Shown here piece by piece: positions 22,069 through 30,277 of a stretch of 64,000 nt of DNA. Location: contig CAMJGL010000001.1 of the NCBI GenBank assembly GCA_946405205.1, positions 106,060-170,059 of the forward strand, read 5' to 3'. The translations under genes were made by a program, and so were the position numbers. This stretch comes from F23-B02 sp946405205. Its GTDB lineage: Bacteria > Bacillota > Clostridia > Oscillospirales > Oscillospiraceae. The notes below the pieces were generated by a model. That model worked only from the letters and a program-made list of their open reading frames with translations, made no database searches and was not told the origin of the DNA. Every line of letters begins with the position of its first letter. Within the stretch, counting starts at the first letter, position 1.

Positions 22069-25000
22069 TCAGCTCATAGCTCTGTGCAGGAAGGTGACGA
22101 CCTGCCAGCGTGAGCAAATCCTGTTGGGCTGGAAGTCGTTGTTTCCGTAGCCCTGGGTTATCCCCTGCTCCGCCGCCCAGAGTATCGCCTTGTAGAACAC
22201 GCTGTTCGGGCTGACGTCAACGAAGGGGTTATCAAGATTGCTCGGCGAGGGCTGTCCGTAATACCTCCACAGGAAGGTCACAAATTCCGCACGCTTTACC
22301 TGGGCATGGGGGCGGAAAGTGCCGTCGCTGTAACCGGTGGTTATACCGTTCTCCGCAGCCCAGAGGATAGCGGTGTAGTACGGCTGGCAGGCGCCGATGT
22401 TCATGACGTCCGAGAAGCTGATCGACGTACTTGTCGGCTGCGGTCTGCCCGCGGCGCGCCAGAGGAAGGTCACGACCTGACCGCGGGTGCAGGGTGCGGA
22501 GGGGCTGAAATGGGTCGCATCCGTACCGGCGGTGATCTGCGGGTCGTAGTAGTACGCCCACAGAACGTGCTCGTAGTAAACGGAGCCGCTTTCAACGTCA
22601 ACAAAGGGATTCGGGAAGTTCTGCTTGCAGTTTTCGCAGCGGCCCTTATTTATCTTGTGTCCGGCAGCGGGAGTGTAGCTGTCGACATAGCTGTCGTTGC
22701 AGCCGCTGCAGGTATGGGTGGTGTAGCCCTTCTCGGTGCAGGTCGGTTCTGTCACGACAGCGTCGTACCTGTGCTTGCCGAAATCACCGTAGGCCTCGCC
22801 GCATTCGTCGCATATCGCCTTGTTTTTGCAGTCGGCAGCGCCGCCGCTGTGGGCGGTCTTGCGGCTGAGCTCATACCAGCGCTCGTTTATGGTGATACCG
22901 TTCTTCTCAAGCTCGGGTCTCAGATCCTCCAGCGTCTTGCCGCAGCGCTGGCAGCCCAGCCAGTGATAGGTATCGTCGTAGCAGTGGTCGATATCCTTGA
23001 CGCTCAGATTGGCAAGCAGGCTTTCATAGGTAATGTCCTTTAAGGAGGAGAAATCGCCGTTCTTTATCATTGCGAGCAGATCGTCCGTGGAAATATCGAG
23101 GTTCGCCATGAGGCTCGCAAGATCCACCGACGTAATGGCATCCTTGCCCGGGTGCAGGTCATGGCCTGTGCAGGGGTCGACTATTCCGGCCTCGTCGGTG
23201 GGCTGTGTGGCGTCGGAATTAAGATACATATTGCCGCAAACGGTGCATATGTAATGAGCCTTTACTCCGTCCTCGGTGCAGGTCTTTTCGACCGCCGGAA
23301 CAAATTCAAGCGTCGCCGCGCAGCCGCCGGGGCAGGCGGCATAATATGTTCTGCCCTGCTCGATTATCTCTCCGCAGCCGAGACACTTGGTATCGCCGGT
23401 GTAGCCGGGCTCATCGCCCACAGGCTCGTATGCTCCGACTGTCTCCGTTCCGCCGGAATGATTATTCGGATCACGCCGGCCGTCGTCGTAGCCGCAGGTA
23501 ACGCAGGTGCTGCCCGAGCAGCAGGTGGGCTCGGCATTGCCAAGAATGGTGTGGGTGCTGTAGGTATCGTTGTATCTGTAGCCGCAGTGTTTGCACACTC
23601 TCCAGTGTCCGACCTCGTCATATGCCCATTCCTGTACCTTTACGTTCGCTATCTGCGTACCCGAGATCTCGGCGATATAGTGCTTGAGAGGCTCGATAAC
23701 GAGCGTGCTCTCATCGCTTATGGGCTCTTTGCCGTCGGCGTCGCTGAATAGCGCACCGCATATGCTGCACTTATAGTGCTCCTTGACGCCGGATGCGTCC
23801 GAGCAGCTTTCGCACTTTGCGGGAACTTCCTCGACCTTTACAAGCTCATGCTCGCAGACTTCGTCGTAGGATATCTTAACGTTCTCGGCAACGATCTTCT
23901 CGCAGTCGGTGCAGTAAATATTGCAAAGTCCGTCCTTCTCAAGGGTGGGCTCAACGGTTATCTGCTTTTCGGTGTGGATATGATTATCCGGGTCGACGGT
24001 GCCGTACTCAAAACCGCAGGTATCGCATACGGCCTTGCCGGCGCAGTATGCCTCGCCGCCGGTGTGGTTTCCGGTATTCTTCAGGTCGCCGCATTTGCTG
24101 CATTCCTGAGCGTGGTACTCTACGCCTTCTACGTTAAGCGCGACCCACTTGTAGCTGTGGTCAAGCTTAGGCAGTGTTGCATCCGACTTGCTTATCTCCT
24201 TCGTTCCTTCAGCGTCGGAGAAATAGTCCTTGCAGCCGTCGCAGTAGTAATAGGGAATGTTGCCCTCTTCATTGCAGCTTGCCGCTTTGGGCGGGTAATA
24301 CACCAGATTGGTGTGGTTGGTCTTATCCTTATCCACATCCAGCTTAAGCTTTGAAATGGATTCCGTTCCGGCAGCATCGGTAAAATACTTGTCGCAGCCA
24401 TCGCAGTACCAGTATTCTATCGTTCCCTGCTCGCAGCAGGTGGCCGCAACCGCGTCATGGTGAACAAGATTGGTGTGCTTGGATGCGTCTATGGCAAGCT
24501 CTACCGCAGAGTTATCGAGCTTTACCGTACCTGCCTCATCCACGAAGGCCTGTCCGCAGATATCGCACGCCCAATGCTCAATGCAGCCCTTTTCACAGCA
24601 GCTGGCGTCCCTTGCCTCGACAAGCACGATGTTGCCGTGGGTGGTGAGCTTGGGGACGGTGCATGCCTCAGGAGTGGTCTCCAGGGTGCCGGCCTCGTCA
24701 AGATAGCAGCGCTCGCAGACCGTGCAGCAGTAATACTCAACATTGCCCTCCTTTGCACAGGTAGCGGCAGAGGCGTCGATTTTTCTGAGTGTGTGCTCCT
24801 CACATTCGGGCGGTCTTATGCTGAGCGTCGCGGTATCGCTAAGGCTCAGGCCGCGGGGAATGATGGGATCAGTATAGTATACTGCGCAGCGAACGGTCAT
24901 GCCGTCCATGTCCTCGGTGATATTCTTCAACGTCAGCGTTTCCTTATCACCAAGCTTTGCTTTCTCGGCTTCTGCAATGAAGCTGGTAAAGCTGTTGATA

Positions 25001-25224
25001 TTATCGGTATTTACCTGTTTGGCGTCAAACCACAGATACTTCAGATTCGTGCTGTTTGGGTTTTCGGCCTTGATAGTGAAGCTGACCGTATCGCCGACAT
25101 CGGCGCTCACGTCCTTTGGCTGGGTTTTAATAATTGTATCCCCAACCGCTGCGAACGCGCCCATCGGTACAAGCGACGCCAGCAGTAAAACTACCATCAG
25201 GAAGCTTATCACGCGTTTTTTCAT
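22069..25224 (-). CDS. Large Cys-rich repeat surface protein with three SLH domains
   Basis: 1051-residue exported protein. A signal peptide (residues 1-25, hydrophobic VISFLMVVLLLASLVPMGAFA) is followed by an Ig-like domain (about 28-135). Roughly ten irregular repeats of ~60-80 residues come next (about 140-865). Most have a start like xATCxExGxIEYW and end CDGCxxYFxDAxGT, each with a CxxC pair. Three SLH domains (about 870-1051) should hold the protein on secondary cell-wall polymer. The repeats resemble CxxC modules seen in other clostridial surface proteins; whether they bind metal or form disulfides is not known. A consensus promoter (25274-25302) and terminator show it is monocistronic. 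No enzyme domain is visible. Confidence 0.85.
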   Translation of the reverse strand: MKKRVISFLMVVLLLASLVPMGAFAAVGDTIIKTQPKDVSADVGDTVSFTIKAENPNSTNLKYLWFDAKQVNTDNINSFTSFIAEAEKAKLGDKETLTLKNITEDMDGMTVRCAVYYTDPIIPRGLSLSDTATLSIRPPECEEHTLRKIDASAATCAKEGNVEYYCCTVCERCYLDEAGTLETTPEACTVPKLTTHGNIVLVEARDASCCEKGCIEHWACDICGQAFVDEAGTVKLDNSAVELAIDASKHTNLVHHDAVAATCCEQGTIEYWYCDGCDKYFTDAAGTESISKLKLDVDKDKTNHTNLVYYPPKAASCNEEGNIPYYYCDGCKDYFSDAEGTKEISKSDATLPKLDHSYKWVALNVEGVEYHAQECSKCGDLKNTGNHTGGEAYCAGKAVCDTCGFEYGTVDPDNHIHTEKQITVEPTLEKDGLCNIYCTDCEKIVAENVKISYDEVCEHELVKVEEVPAKCESCSDASGVKEHYKCSICGALFSDADGKEPISDESTLVIEPLKHYIAEISGTQIANVKVQEWAYDEVGHWRVCKHCGYRYNDTYSTHTILGNAEPTCCSGSTCVTCGYDDGRRDPNNHSGGTETVGAYEPVGDEPGYTGDTKCLGCGEIIEQGRTYYAACPGGCAATLEFVPAVEKTCTEDGVKAHYICTVCGNMYLNSDATQPTDEAGIVDPCTGHDLHPGKDAITSVDLASLMANLDISTDDLLAMIKNGDFSSLKDITYESLLANLSVKDIDHCYDDTYHWLGCQRCGKTLEDLRPELEKNGITINERWYELSRKTAHSGGAADCKNKAICDECGEAYGDFGKHRYDAVVTEPTCTEKGYTTHTCSGCNDSYVDSYTPAAGHKINKGRCENCKQNFPNPFVDVESGSVYYEHVLWAYYYDPQITAGTDATHFSPSAPCTRGQVVTFLWRAAGRPQPTSTSISFSDVMNIGACQPYYTAILWAAENGITTGYSDGTFRPHAQVKRAEFVTFLWRYYGQPSPSNLDNPFVDVSPNSVFYKAILWAAEQGITQGYGNNDFQPNRICSRWQVVTFLHRAMS

Positions 25225-25273
25225 ATTGTTCCTCCTTTATGTTGATAATAGTTATGCTTATTTAATCAAAGCA

Positions 25274-25302
25274 ATTATACACTTTTGCGGTTTTTATTAC
25301 AA
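25274..25302 (-). promoter_or_regulatory. Promoter of the Cys-rich SLH protein gene
   Basis: Minus-strand TTGTAA, 17-nt spacer, TATAAT. Confidence 0.75.
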
Positions 25303-25456
25303 GCATTTGAGAATGATCAATTTTTACATATTTGTGCATTAAAGCCGAAAAAGAAGCCTGTTTGGGGATATTGTAGCGGAAAAGATCATTATGTATTACT
25401 CCTAATATCTTCTGACTTCGCTGTGAAACATGCTCAAATGATTTTTAAATCGGCTA

Positions 25457-25485
25457 TTGACAAACGCTTTTTCGAGTGCTATATT
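25457..25485 (+). promoter_or_regulatory. Promoter of the T-box/trpB2 transcript
   Basis: TTGACA, 17-nt spacer, TATATT; transcription would begin just before the T-box stem I. The stretch 25303-25456 shows nothing I can name. Confidence 0.8.
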
Positions 25486-25497
25486 AACCCCATTAAA

Positions 25498-25758
25498 ACC
25501 GATGAGCGAGAGTAGTAAGTCGTCAGGAAGCTCACAGAGAGCCGCAGGCGCTGGGAACGCGGCAGCAGAAGGATGACCGAATGGACTTGCGAGGGCAAAC
25601 CGAAAGATAATCGAGTAGGGGCGACGGGGGGCTTACCGTTATAAGAGCCGGCGTATGTCAGTACGCACTGAGTGGGCGCGAATGCGTCAAGCCGGGTGGC
25701 ACCGCAGGAGATCATTAACGCTCCTGTCCCTGCAAAATTGTGGGGACAGGAGCTTTTT
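25498..25758 (+). promoter_or_regulatory. T-box leader, tryptophan specifier, with terminator
   Basis: Stem I contains AGTAAG near its base. The specifier segment GAATGGAC presents UGG (Trp) at 25582-25584. The conserved T-box GGGTGGCACCGC is at 25694-25705 and can pair with uncharged tRNA in an antiterminator. A strong terminator (CTCCTGTCCC / GGGGACAGGAG plus TTTTT) follows at 25719-25758. Uncharged tRNA-Trp should allow read-through into the tryptophan synthase-like gene. Confidence 0.93.
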
Positions 25759-25808
25759 GCATGCTTTTGTCTCCGAAACAAATCATTTCTGAAAAGGAGA
25801 ACATTAAA

Positions 25809-27182
25809 ATGAGCGAACAGAAGGTCCCGTACAAAATCTATCTCGAAGAGGACGAAATGCCCCGGCAGTATCTGAACCTCAAGGCTTTCATGAAGGATAA
25901 GCCCGAACCCATGCTCAATCCGGCGACACTGAAGCCCGTGACCAGGGATGATCTCACCCCCGTTTTCTGCGAGGCCTGCGTGGACCACGAGCTTAACGAA
26001 ACAGATAAGTACATCGATATCCCCCAGCCCGTTTTTGACTTCTACAAGATGTACCGTCCCTCCCCCACCGTCAGGGCATACAACCTTGAACGGTATCTCG
26101 ACACTCCCGCCGAGATCTACTACAAGTTCGAGGGCACGAACACCTCCGGCAGCCACAAGCTAAACTCCGCGGTGCCGCAGGTATACTACGCAAAGCAGCA
26201 GGGCATCACGAGCCTTACGACCGAGACCGGCGCAGGTCAGTGGGGCACCGCCCTTTCCATGGCCGGCGGCTATTTCGGCATGAATATCAAGGTCTACATG
26301 GTAAAGGTATCCTCAGAGCAGAAGCCCCAGCGTAAGTCGGTCATGGAGACCTACGGTGCGACCGTTATCCCCTCCCCCTCGAACACCACCGCGGTCGGCA
26401 GAAAGATAAACGAGGAAAACCCCGGCACCGGCGGCAGCCTCGGCTGCGCCATCTCCGAGGCCGTTGAGGTCGCCGTCACGAGCGAGAATACCCGCTACGT
26501 TCTCGGCAGCGTTATGGACCACGTCCTCATGCACCAGAGCATCATCGGTCTTGAGACCAAGACCGCCCTTGATAAATACGGCATAACGCCCGACGTCATC
26601 ATCGGCTGCTGCGGCGGCGGCTCCAACTTCGGCGGCGTTATAGCCCCCTTCATGGCCGATCGACTTGAGGGCAAAAACAACATCGAGTTCATCGCCGTTG
26701 AGCCTGCAAGCTGCCCCACTCTCACCCGCGGTACCTACGCATACGACTTCGGCGATATCGGCAAGACCACCCCGCTTATCAAGATGTACACCCTCGGCAG
26801 CGGCTTCATGCCCTCGCCCAACCACGCGGGCGGTCTGCGCTACCACGGCATGAACAGCATTGTATCCAAGCTCCGCCACGACGGCTACATCAAGCCCGTA
26901 AGCTATGAGCAGACCGAGGTCTTCAAGGCCGCCAAGGAATTTGCCAGGGTCGAGGGATACCTCCCCGCCCCCGAGAGCAGCCACGCCATCCGCGCAGCCA
27001 TGGACGAGGCCATCCGCTGCCGCGAGACCGGCGAGAAAAAGAAGATACTCTTCTGCCTCACCGGCACAGGCTATTTCGATATGACCGCATACCAGTCCTA
27101 CAACGCCGGCACGATGACCGACTATATCCCCACCGATGAGGAGATCGCCAGGGGCATAGCTACCCTCCCCAAGGTCGACTGA
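25809..27182 (+). CDS. trpB: TrpB2-type tryptophan synthase beta subunit
   Basis: PLP-dependent enzyme joining L-serine with indole to give tryptophan. The 457-residue length and the N-terminal extension (PYKIYLEEDEMPRQYLNLKA) mark the TrpB2 branch rather than the ~400-residue TrpB1. The PLP lysine lies in GTNTSGSHKLNSA. The phosphate-binding loop is CCGGGSNFGG and the C-terminal block is CLTGTGYFDM. The start at 25809 follows AAGGAG; the longer frame would run into the T-box terminator. A Trp-responsive T-box directly upstream supports a tryptophan role. No trpA, trpC or other trp gene is adjacent, so it probably uses free indole, for example salvaged from the gut. Confidence 0.92.
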   Translation: MSEQKVPYKIYLEEDEMPRQYLNLKAFMKDKPEPMLNPATLKPVTRDDLTPVFCEACVDHELNETDKYIDIPQPVFDFYKMYRPSPTVRAYNLERYLDTPAEIYYKFEGTNTSGSHKLNSAVPQVYYAKQQGITSLTTETGAGQWGTALSMAGGYFGMNIKVYMVKVSSEQKPQRKSVMETYGATVIPSPSNTTAVGRKINEENPGTGGSLGCAISEAVEVAVTSENTRYVLGSVMDHVLMHQSIIGLETKTALDKYGITPDVIIGCCGGGSNFGGVIAPFMADRLEGKNNIEFIAVEPASCPTLTRGTYAYDFGDIGKTTPLIKMYTLGSGFMPSPNHAGGLRYHGMNSIVSKLRHDGYIKPVSYEQTEVFKAAKEFARVEGYLPAPESSHAIRAAMDEAIRCRETGEKKKILFCLTGTGYFDMTAYQSYNAGTMTDYIPTDEEIARGIATLPKVD

Positions 27183-27197
27183 TTCTATGTAATTATG

Positions 27198-27238
27198 TAT
27201 AAAAAGTACGGCATGCCAAGCATGCCGTACTTTTTTGC
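27198..27238 (+). terminator. Terminator after trpB2
   Basis: Stem AAAAGTACGGCATGC / GCATGCCGTACTTTT followed by TT. Confidence 0.88.
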
Positions 27239-27256
27239 TGGCTGCAGACAACACGA

Positions 27257-27781
27257 TCATGTTCGTTCCCGATACTCGCTTTTTATTATTTCAAACATAT
27301 CCTCAGGACTTTCCTGACAGCCGTTTTCTATCCACATTTTAATTATCTTTGTGATACCGGCTTTAAAGAACTCCATGTGGTATTCAATAAAGCGGTTTTG
27401 AAAATGCTCCTGCGCAAGGTTTACATCGTAAGTGATGATTCTGTAATTGTTGTCATACCCCAGTTTGAAATAAGTTTTATAGAACAATTGGTTAGCCTTA
27501 ATATACTTAAACAATTTCAGATAATCATTGCTGTTGAATCCTGTATTGATCTCCTCTTGATATACCTCAAATACCTCGTTTTCCAGCTTATCGCGTATTG
27601 AGTCGGCCAATCCATAAATATCCGTGTAGTTTGCATAGAAAGTCGTGCGATTCAGTCCGGCTCTCTTGCATATGTCCGACACGCTTATCTCATTCAATTC
27701 TTTTGTTTGAAGCATATCGATAAAGACTTTTTCAATCCGCTCAACCGACTCTCTCCTGCGTCTGTTGTTAGCTGTATTCAT
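27257..27781 (-). CDS. TetR-family transcriptional regulator
   Basis: 174-residue dimeric repressor type. The N-terminal helix-turn-helix is in ELNEISVSDICKRAGLNRTTFYANY (about residues 29-53), the typical TetR recognition-helix pattern. The all-helical C-terminal part (about 70-174) resembles the TetR_C group found in clostridial proteins with unknown ligands. It is divergent from a small membrane-protein operon, and a 9-bp inverted repeat lies between them, so it probably represses that operon and itself. Base composition is lower in GC than the core genes around it, as for its two partners, hinting at acquisition as a module. Confidence 0.88.
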   Translation of the reverse strand: MNTANNRRRRESVERIEKVFIDMLQTKELNEISVSDICKRAGLNRTTFYANYTDIYGLADSIRDKLENEVFEVYQEEINTGFNSNDYLKLFKYIKANQLFYKTYFKLGYDNNYRIITYDVNLAQEHFQNRFIEYHMEFFKAGITKIIKMWIENGCQESPEDMFEIIKSEYRERT

Positions 27782-27862
27782 GATGTCCTCCTTTATTCCA
27801 ACACTTGTTGACTAATTGATGATTGTTTTAATGTTTCCCTTATATTATACTGCAATCAACGA

Positions 27863-27882
27863 AAAACAACAACTGTTGTTTT
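27863..27882. promoter_or_regulatory. Candidate TetR operator (9-bp inverted repeat)
   Basis: AAAACAACA-AC-TGTTGTTTT, perfect arms with a 2-bp centre. It lies ~20 bp before the membrane-protein start and downstream of a weak promoter (TTGATG, 18 nt, TTATAT). Confidence 0.6.
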
Positions 27883-27903
27883 AATAAAAAGGAGGCTCTT
27901 CAA

Positions 27904-28275
27904 ATGAAAAAAAGCAGTTTTGTTGCCATGATGCTCGGAACCGTAAGCGGGGTTCTTTTTGCCCTTGGTATGTGTATGGCTCTCATTCCCGAGTGGAACG
28001 CTTTCAAGCCGGGGATCATATTCGGCTGTGTAGGTTTACTGCTCGCTGTAATAACATTGATCGTATGGAGGAAAATGGAGCATAAAAAGCCTGTCCATAT
28101 TTCCGGAAAAGTTATCCTTGCAACGGCTGTCGGGCTTATCGGCGCACTGGCTTTGGGCATCGGGATGTGTTTTTGCATGGTATGGAACCATATGGTTGCC
28201 GGCATTGTGATCGGTCTTATCGGTATTGTAATTCTGCTCTGCCTGATACCGCTGACCAAGGGCATAAAGGATTAA
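27904..28275 (+). CDS. Small four-helix membrane protein
   Basis: 123 residues with four hydrophobic segments (about 8-28, 38-55, 68-88 and 92-113) and short Lys-containing loops, ending KGIKD. No family is recognised with confidence. The ATG follows AAGGAGG. It is the first gene of a two-gene unit divergent from the TetR regulator, so its amount is probably controlled by that protein. Similar TetR/small-membrane-protein pairs are often linked to resistance or stress, but no such function is shown by the sequence. Confidence 0.75.
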   Translation: MKKSSFVAMMLGTVSGVLFALGMCMALIPEWNAFKPGIIFGCVGLLLAVITLIVWRKMEHKKPVHISGKVILATAVGLIGALALGIGMCFCMVWNHMVAGIVIGLIGIVILLCLIPLTKGIKD

Positions 28276-28325
28276 GCCCACGGAATAGTTCTGCGTATGC
28301 TTTTAAAAAAGAAAGGATGATAAAA

Positions 28326-28526
28326 ATGGCAAAATCAAAAATTGTTGAAGCAAATAAAAGAATTGCAAAGACAGTTACAGAAGGCTTTTCCAAAATTGAA
28401 GAAGGAGTTGTGGAAGGCTACTCCAGGATAGAGGACGCTTTTATCGATCGCTATTTGACAAAGGACGGCGAAACAGTGGCGGAAGCAAAGCAAAGATTAA
28501 AACGCGAGATCAGCGATTTGAAATAG
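28326..28526 (+). CDS. Small amphipathic helical protein
   Basis: 66-residue charged protein, probably fully helical. It has an internal near-repeat: TEGFSKIEEGV, then VEGYSRIEDAFIDRYL. The C-terminus is KQRLKREISDLK. The start has AAAGGATG at suitable spacing. It lies 50 bp after the membrane protein and before a terminator at 28538-28574, so both belong to the TetR-linked unit. Small clostridial proteins of this kind occur next to TetR and membrane proteins, but I know of no assigned function. Confidence 0.7.
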   Translation: MAKSKIVEANKRIAKTVTEGFSKIEEGVVEGYSRIEDAFIDRYLTKDGETVAEAKQRLKREISDLK

Positions 28527-28537
28527 CCTGTAAATGT

Positions 28538-28574
28538 CAAACGGCCATGCGGTTTACCGCATGGCCGTTTATTG
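28538..28574 (+). terminator. Terminator of the TetR-linked unit
   Basis: Stem AAACGGCCATGCGG / CCGCATGGCCGTTT followed by ATTG. T-run is weak on the plus strand. Confidence 0.65.
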
Positions 28575-28609
28575 TAGTGTGTGAGTGTATGAAATACATA
28601 TTACATCTT

Positions 28610-30163
28610 TTATTTATTAAGCATTCCTCTGAGTACATGGCCGATCGGAGAGCCCGCAACCTTTTTATATGGCTCGCCTCCGAGCAGAAGCTGCTCGACC
28701 TTTAATTCGCCGAGTCGGGTCTTGTCTATGGCATAGGGATTTTCCGACAGTATCACCATATCGGCGATCTTCCCCCTGCTGAGGCTGCCGCGCTCTTTTT
28801 CGTCGAAGCTTGCGTAATATCCGTTATATGTACACATGCGCAGTGCCTCGCAGACGGAAAGGGACTGCTCGGGAACGCTGTGGTTGCAGGCCTTGTATAT
28901 CCAGTTTATGGGGTCGGGGTCGGTGCAGGGGCCGTCGGAGCCTGCGGAGATGACGATACCTCTGTCGGCAAAGTCGCGCAGGGGATTGAGTCTTGAGCTG
29001 CGTCGGCCGAGTATGCTCTCAAGGTAGCTGTCCGGCTCCTGGGGCCAGTCAATGAACGCGCTCTGCACAGGAAGCATGATATGGTATTTCTCGCAGATAT
29101 CCATGCCCTCGTCCGTGGGCAGGCAGGCATGGATTATGCCGTGGCGGTGATCCTCCCTCGGATAATCGTCCAGAGCGGCCTTGAGCGCACGGGTGGCCTG
29201 ACGGAAGGCATCGTCGCCGATGGCGTGCATCTCGATCTGCAGCCCCGCCCGGTTTGCCTTTTTGCAGAATTCCGTCACTTCCTCGTCGGAATAGTACAGC
29301 ACGCCCTTGTTCCCGCCGCCCTCATACGGCTCGAGCATCGCCGCGTCCTCCGAGCCGAAGCAGCCGTCCAGCGCCGCGGCAAAGCAGCCGCCGATGCGCG
29401 GAAGCTTGCGCTTGAGCACCTTTTCAACGTCCAGTGTCTGGAAAAACACGCGAAGCTGCATACCGTTTGTAAGGCCCGCGCCCACCCAGCGCTCCATATC
29501 GACGTCCAGATCCATCGGGAAGCCCACGCCGCTTACCGTATGTATCATGCCTATGCCCTTGGACGCCATATAATCCGCGGCCTTCTGCATATTGCTTATG
29601 AGCTTGAGCGGCGAAATTGAGTTAGTGACATAATCTGAAACGGCAAAAAACGCCTCCTGATTCATTTCTCCGCTGTCGGGATGATAGCCGCGCAGGCCGG
29701 AGATCTTATCGCGCAGCTTATTGAGCAGCACGCTGTTGACAACGCAGGCATGGCCGTCGTATTTGACCATGAAAAGCGGCTTATCCGGGCAGACCGAGTC
29801 CAACTCCTCACGGCTTACGAGCCTCCCCTCCTCGACGGAATACGGCGAAGCTCCGAAGCCGATTATGAATTTTTCCTTTGTTTCGGCAAGATGAGCGCGA
29901 AGCATATCGAGGATCTCCGCATTGGTCTTGGCCTCCATGACATTGAGCCCCGCATGGAAGGTCGCAAAGCTCGCAAAGTGGATATGCGTATCGGCAAAGG
30001 ACGGAATGAGCGCCCGCTTTCCCAGCTCCACACGCTCCCAGTATCTGAATTTTGCCGGAAGCTCGTCGCCGACATATACTATCCTGCCGCCGTCCTCAGC
30101 CAGGTACTCTGCAACTGTATTCTCTTCGTCGCAGCATATTATCGCGCCGTGATAAACCTTCAT
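28610..30163 (-). CDS. YtcJ-like metal-dependent amidohydrolase
   Basis: Zinc hydrolase of the amidohydrolase superfamily (Amidohydro_3 group). Metal ligands appear in PSFADTHIHFASF near residue 55 and in EMHAIGDDAF and GIIHACLP in the barrel. The final Asp is in SAGSDGPCTDPDPI. The C-terminal beta sandwich includes GKIADMVILSENPY. I start at MKVYHGAIICC, which follows a GGAGAATGGCG ribosome site; the upstream part of the frame starts with TTG and looks like a non-coding extension. Length 517. Substrate unknown; relatives hydrolyse N-substituted formamides or exocyclic amides. It lies alone on its strand. Confidence 0.85.
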   Translation of the reverse strand: MKVYHGAIICCDEENTVAEYLAEDGGRIVYVGDELPAKFRYWERVELGKRALIPSFADTHIHFASFATFHAGLNVMEAKTNAEILDMLRAHLAETKEKFIIGFGASPYSVEEGRLVSREELDSVCPDKPLFMVKYDGHACVVNSVLLNKLRDKISGLRGYHPDSGEMNQEAFFAVSDYVTNSISPLKLISNMQKAADYMASKGIGMIHTVSGVGFPMDLDVDMERWVGAGLTNGMQLRVFFQTLDVEKVLKRKLPRIGGCFAAALDGCFGSEDAAMLEPYEGGGNKGVLYYSDEEVTEFCKKANRAGLQIEMHAIGDDAFRQATRALKAALDDYPREDHRHGIIHACLPTDEGMDICEKYHIMLPVQSAFIDWPQEPDSYLESILGRRSSRLNPLRDFADRGIVISAGSDGPCTDPDPINWIYKACNHSVPEQSLSVCEALRMCTYNGYYASFDEKERGSLSRGKIADMVILSENPYAIDKTRLGELKVEQLLLGGEPYKKVAGSPIGHVLRGMLNK

Positions 30164-30231
30164 CGCCATTCTCCTTATCGCGTTTGTTAATATTACTACT
30201 ATCAGTATGGCACATTTTGCAAAAATGTCAA

Positions 30232-30277
30232 GCAAAACAGCACACGGCCATTAAGCTTCGGACGTGTGCTGTTTTCT
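30232..30277 (-). terminator. Terminator of the corrinoid-uptake operon
   Basis: Arms AAAACAGCACACG / CGTGTGCTGTTTT immediately after the stop of the transporter gene; T-rich on the minus strand. Confidence 0.8.
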
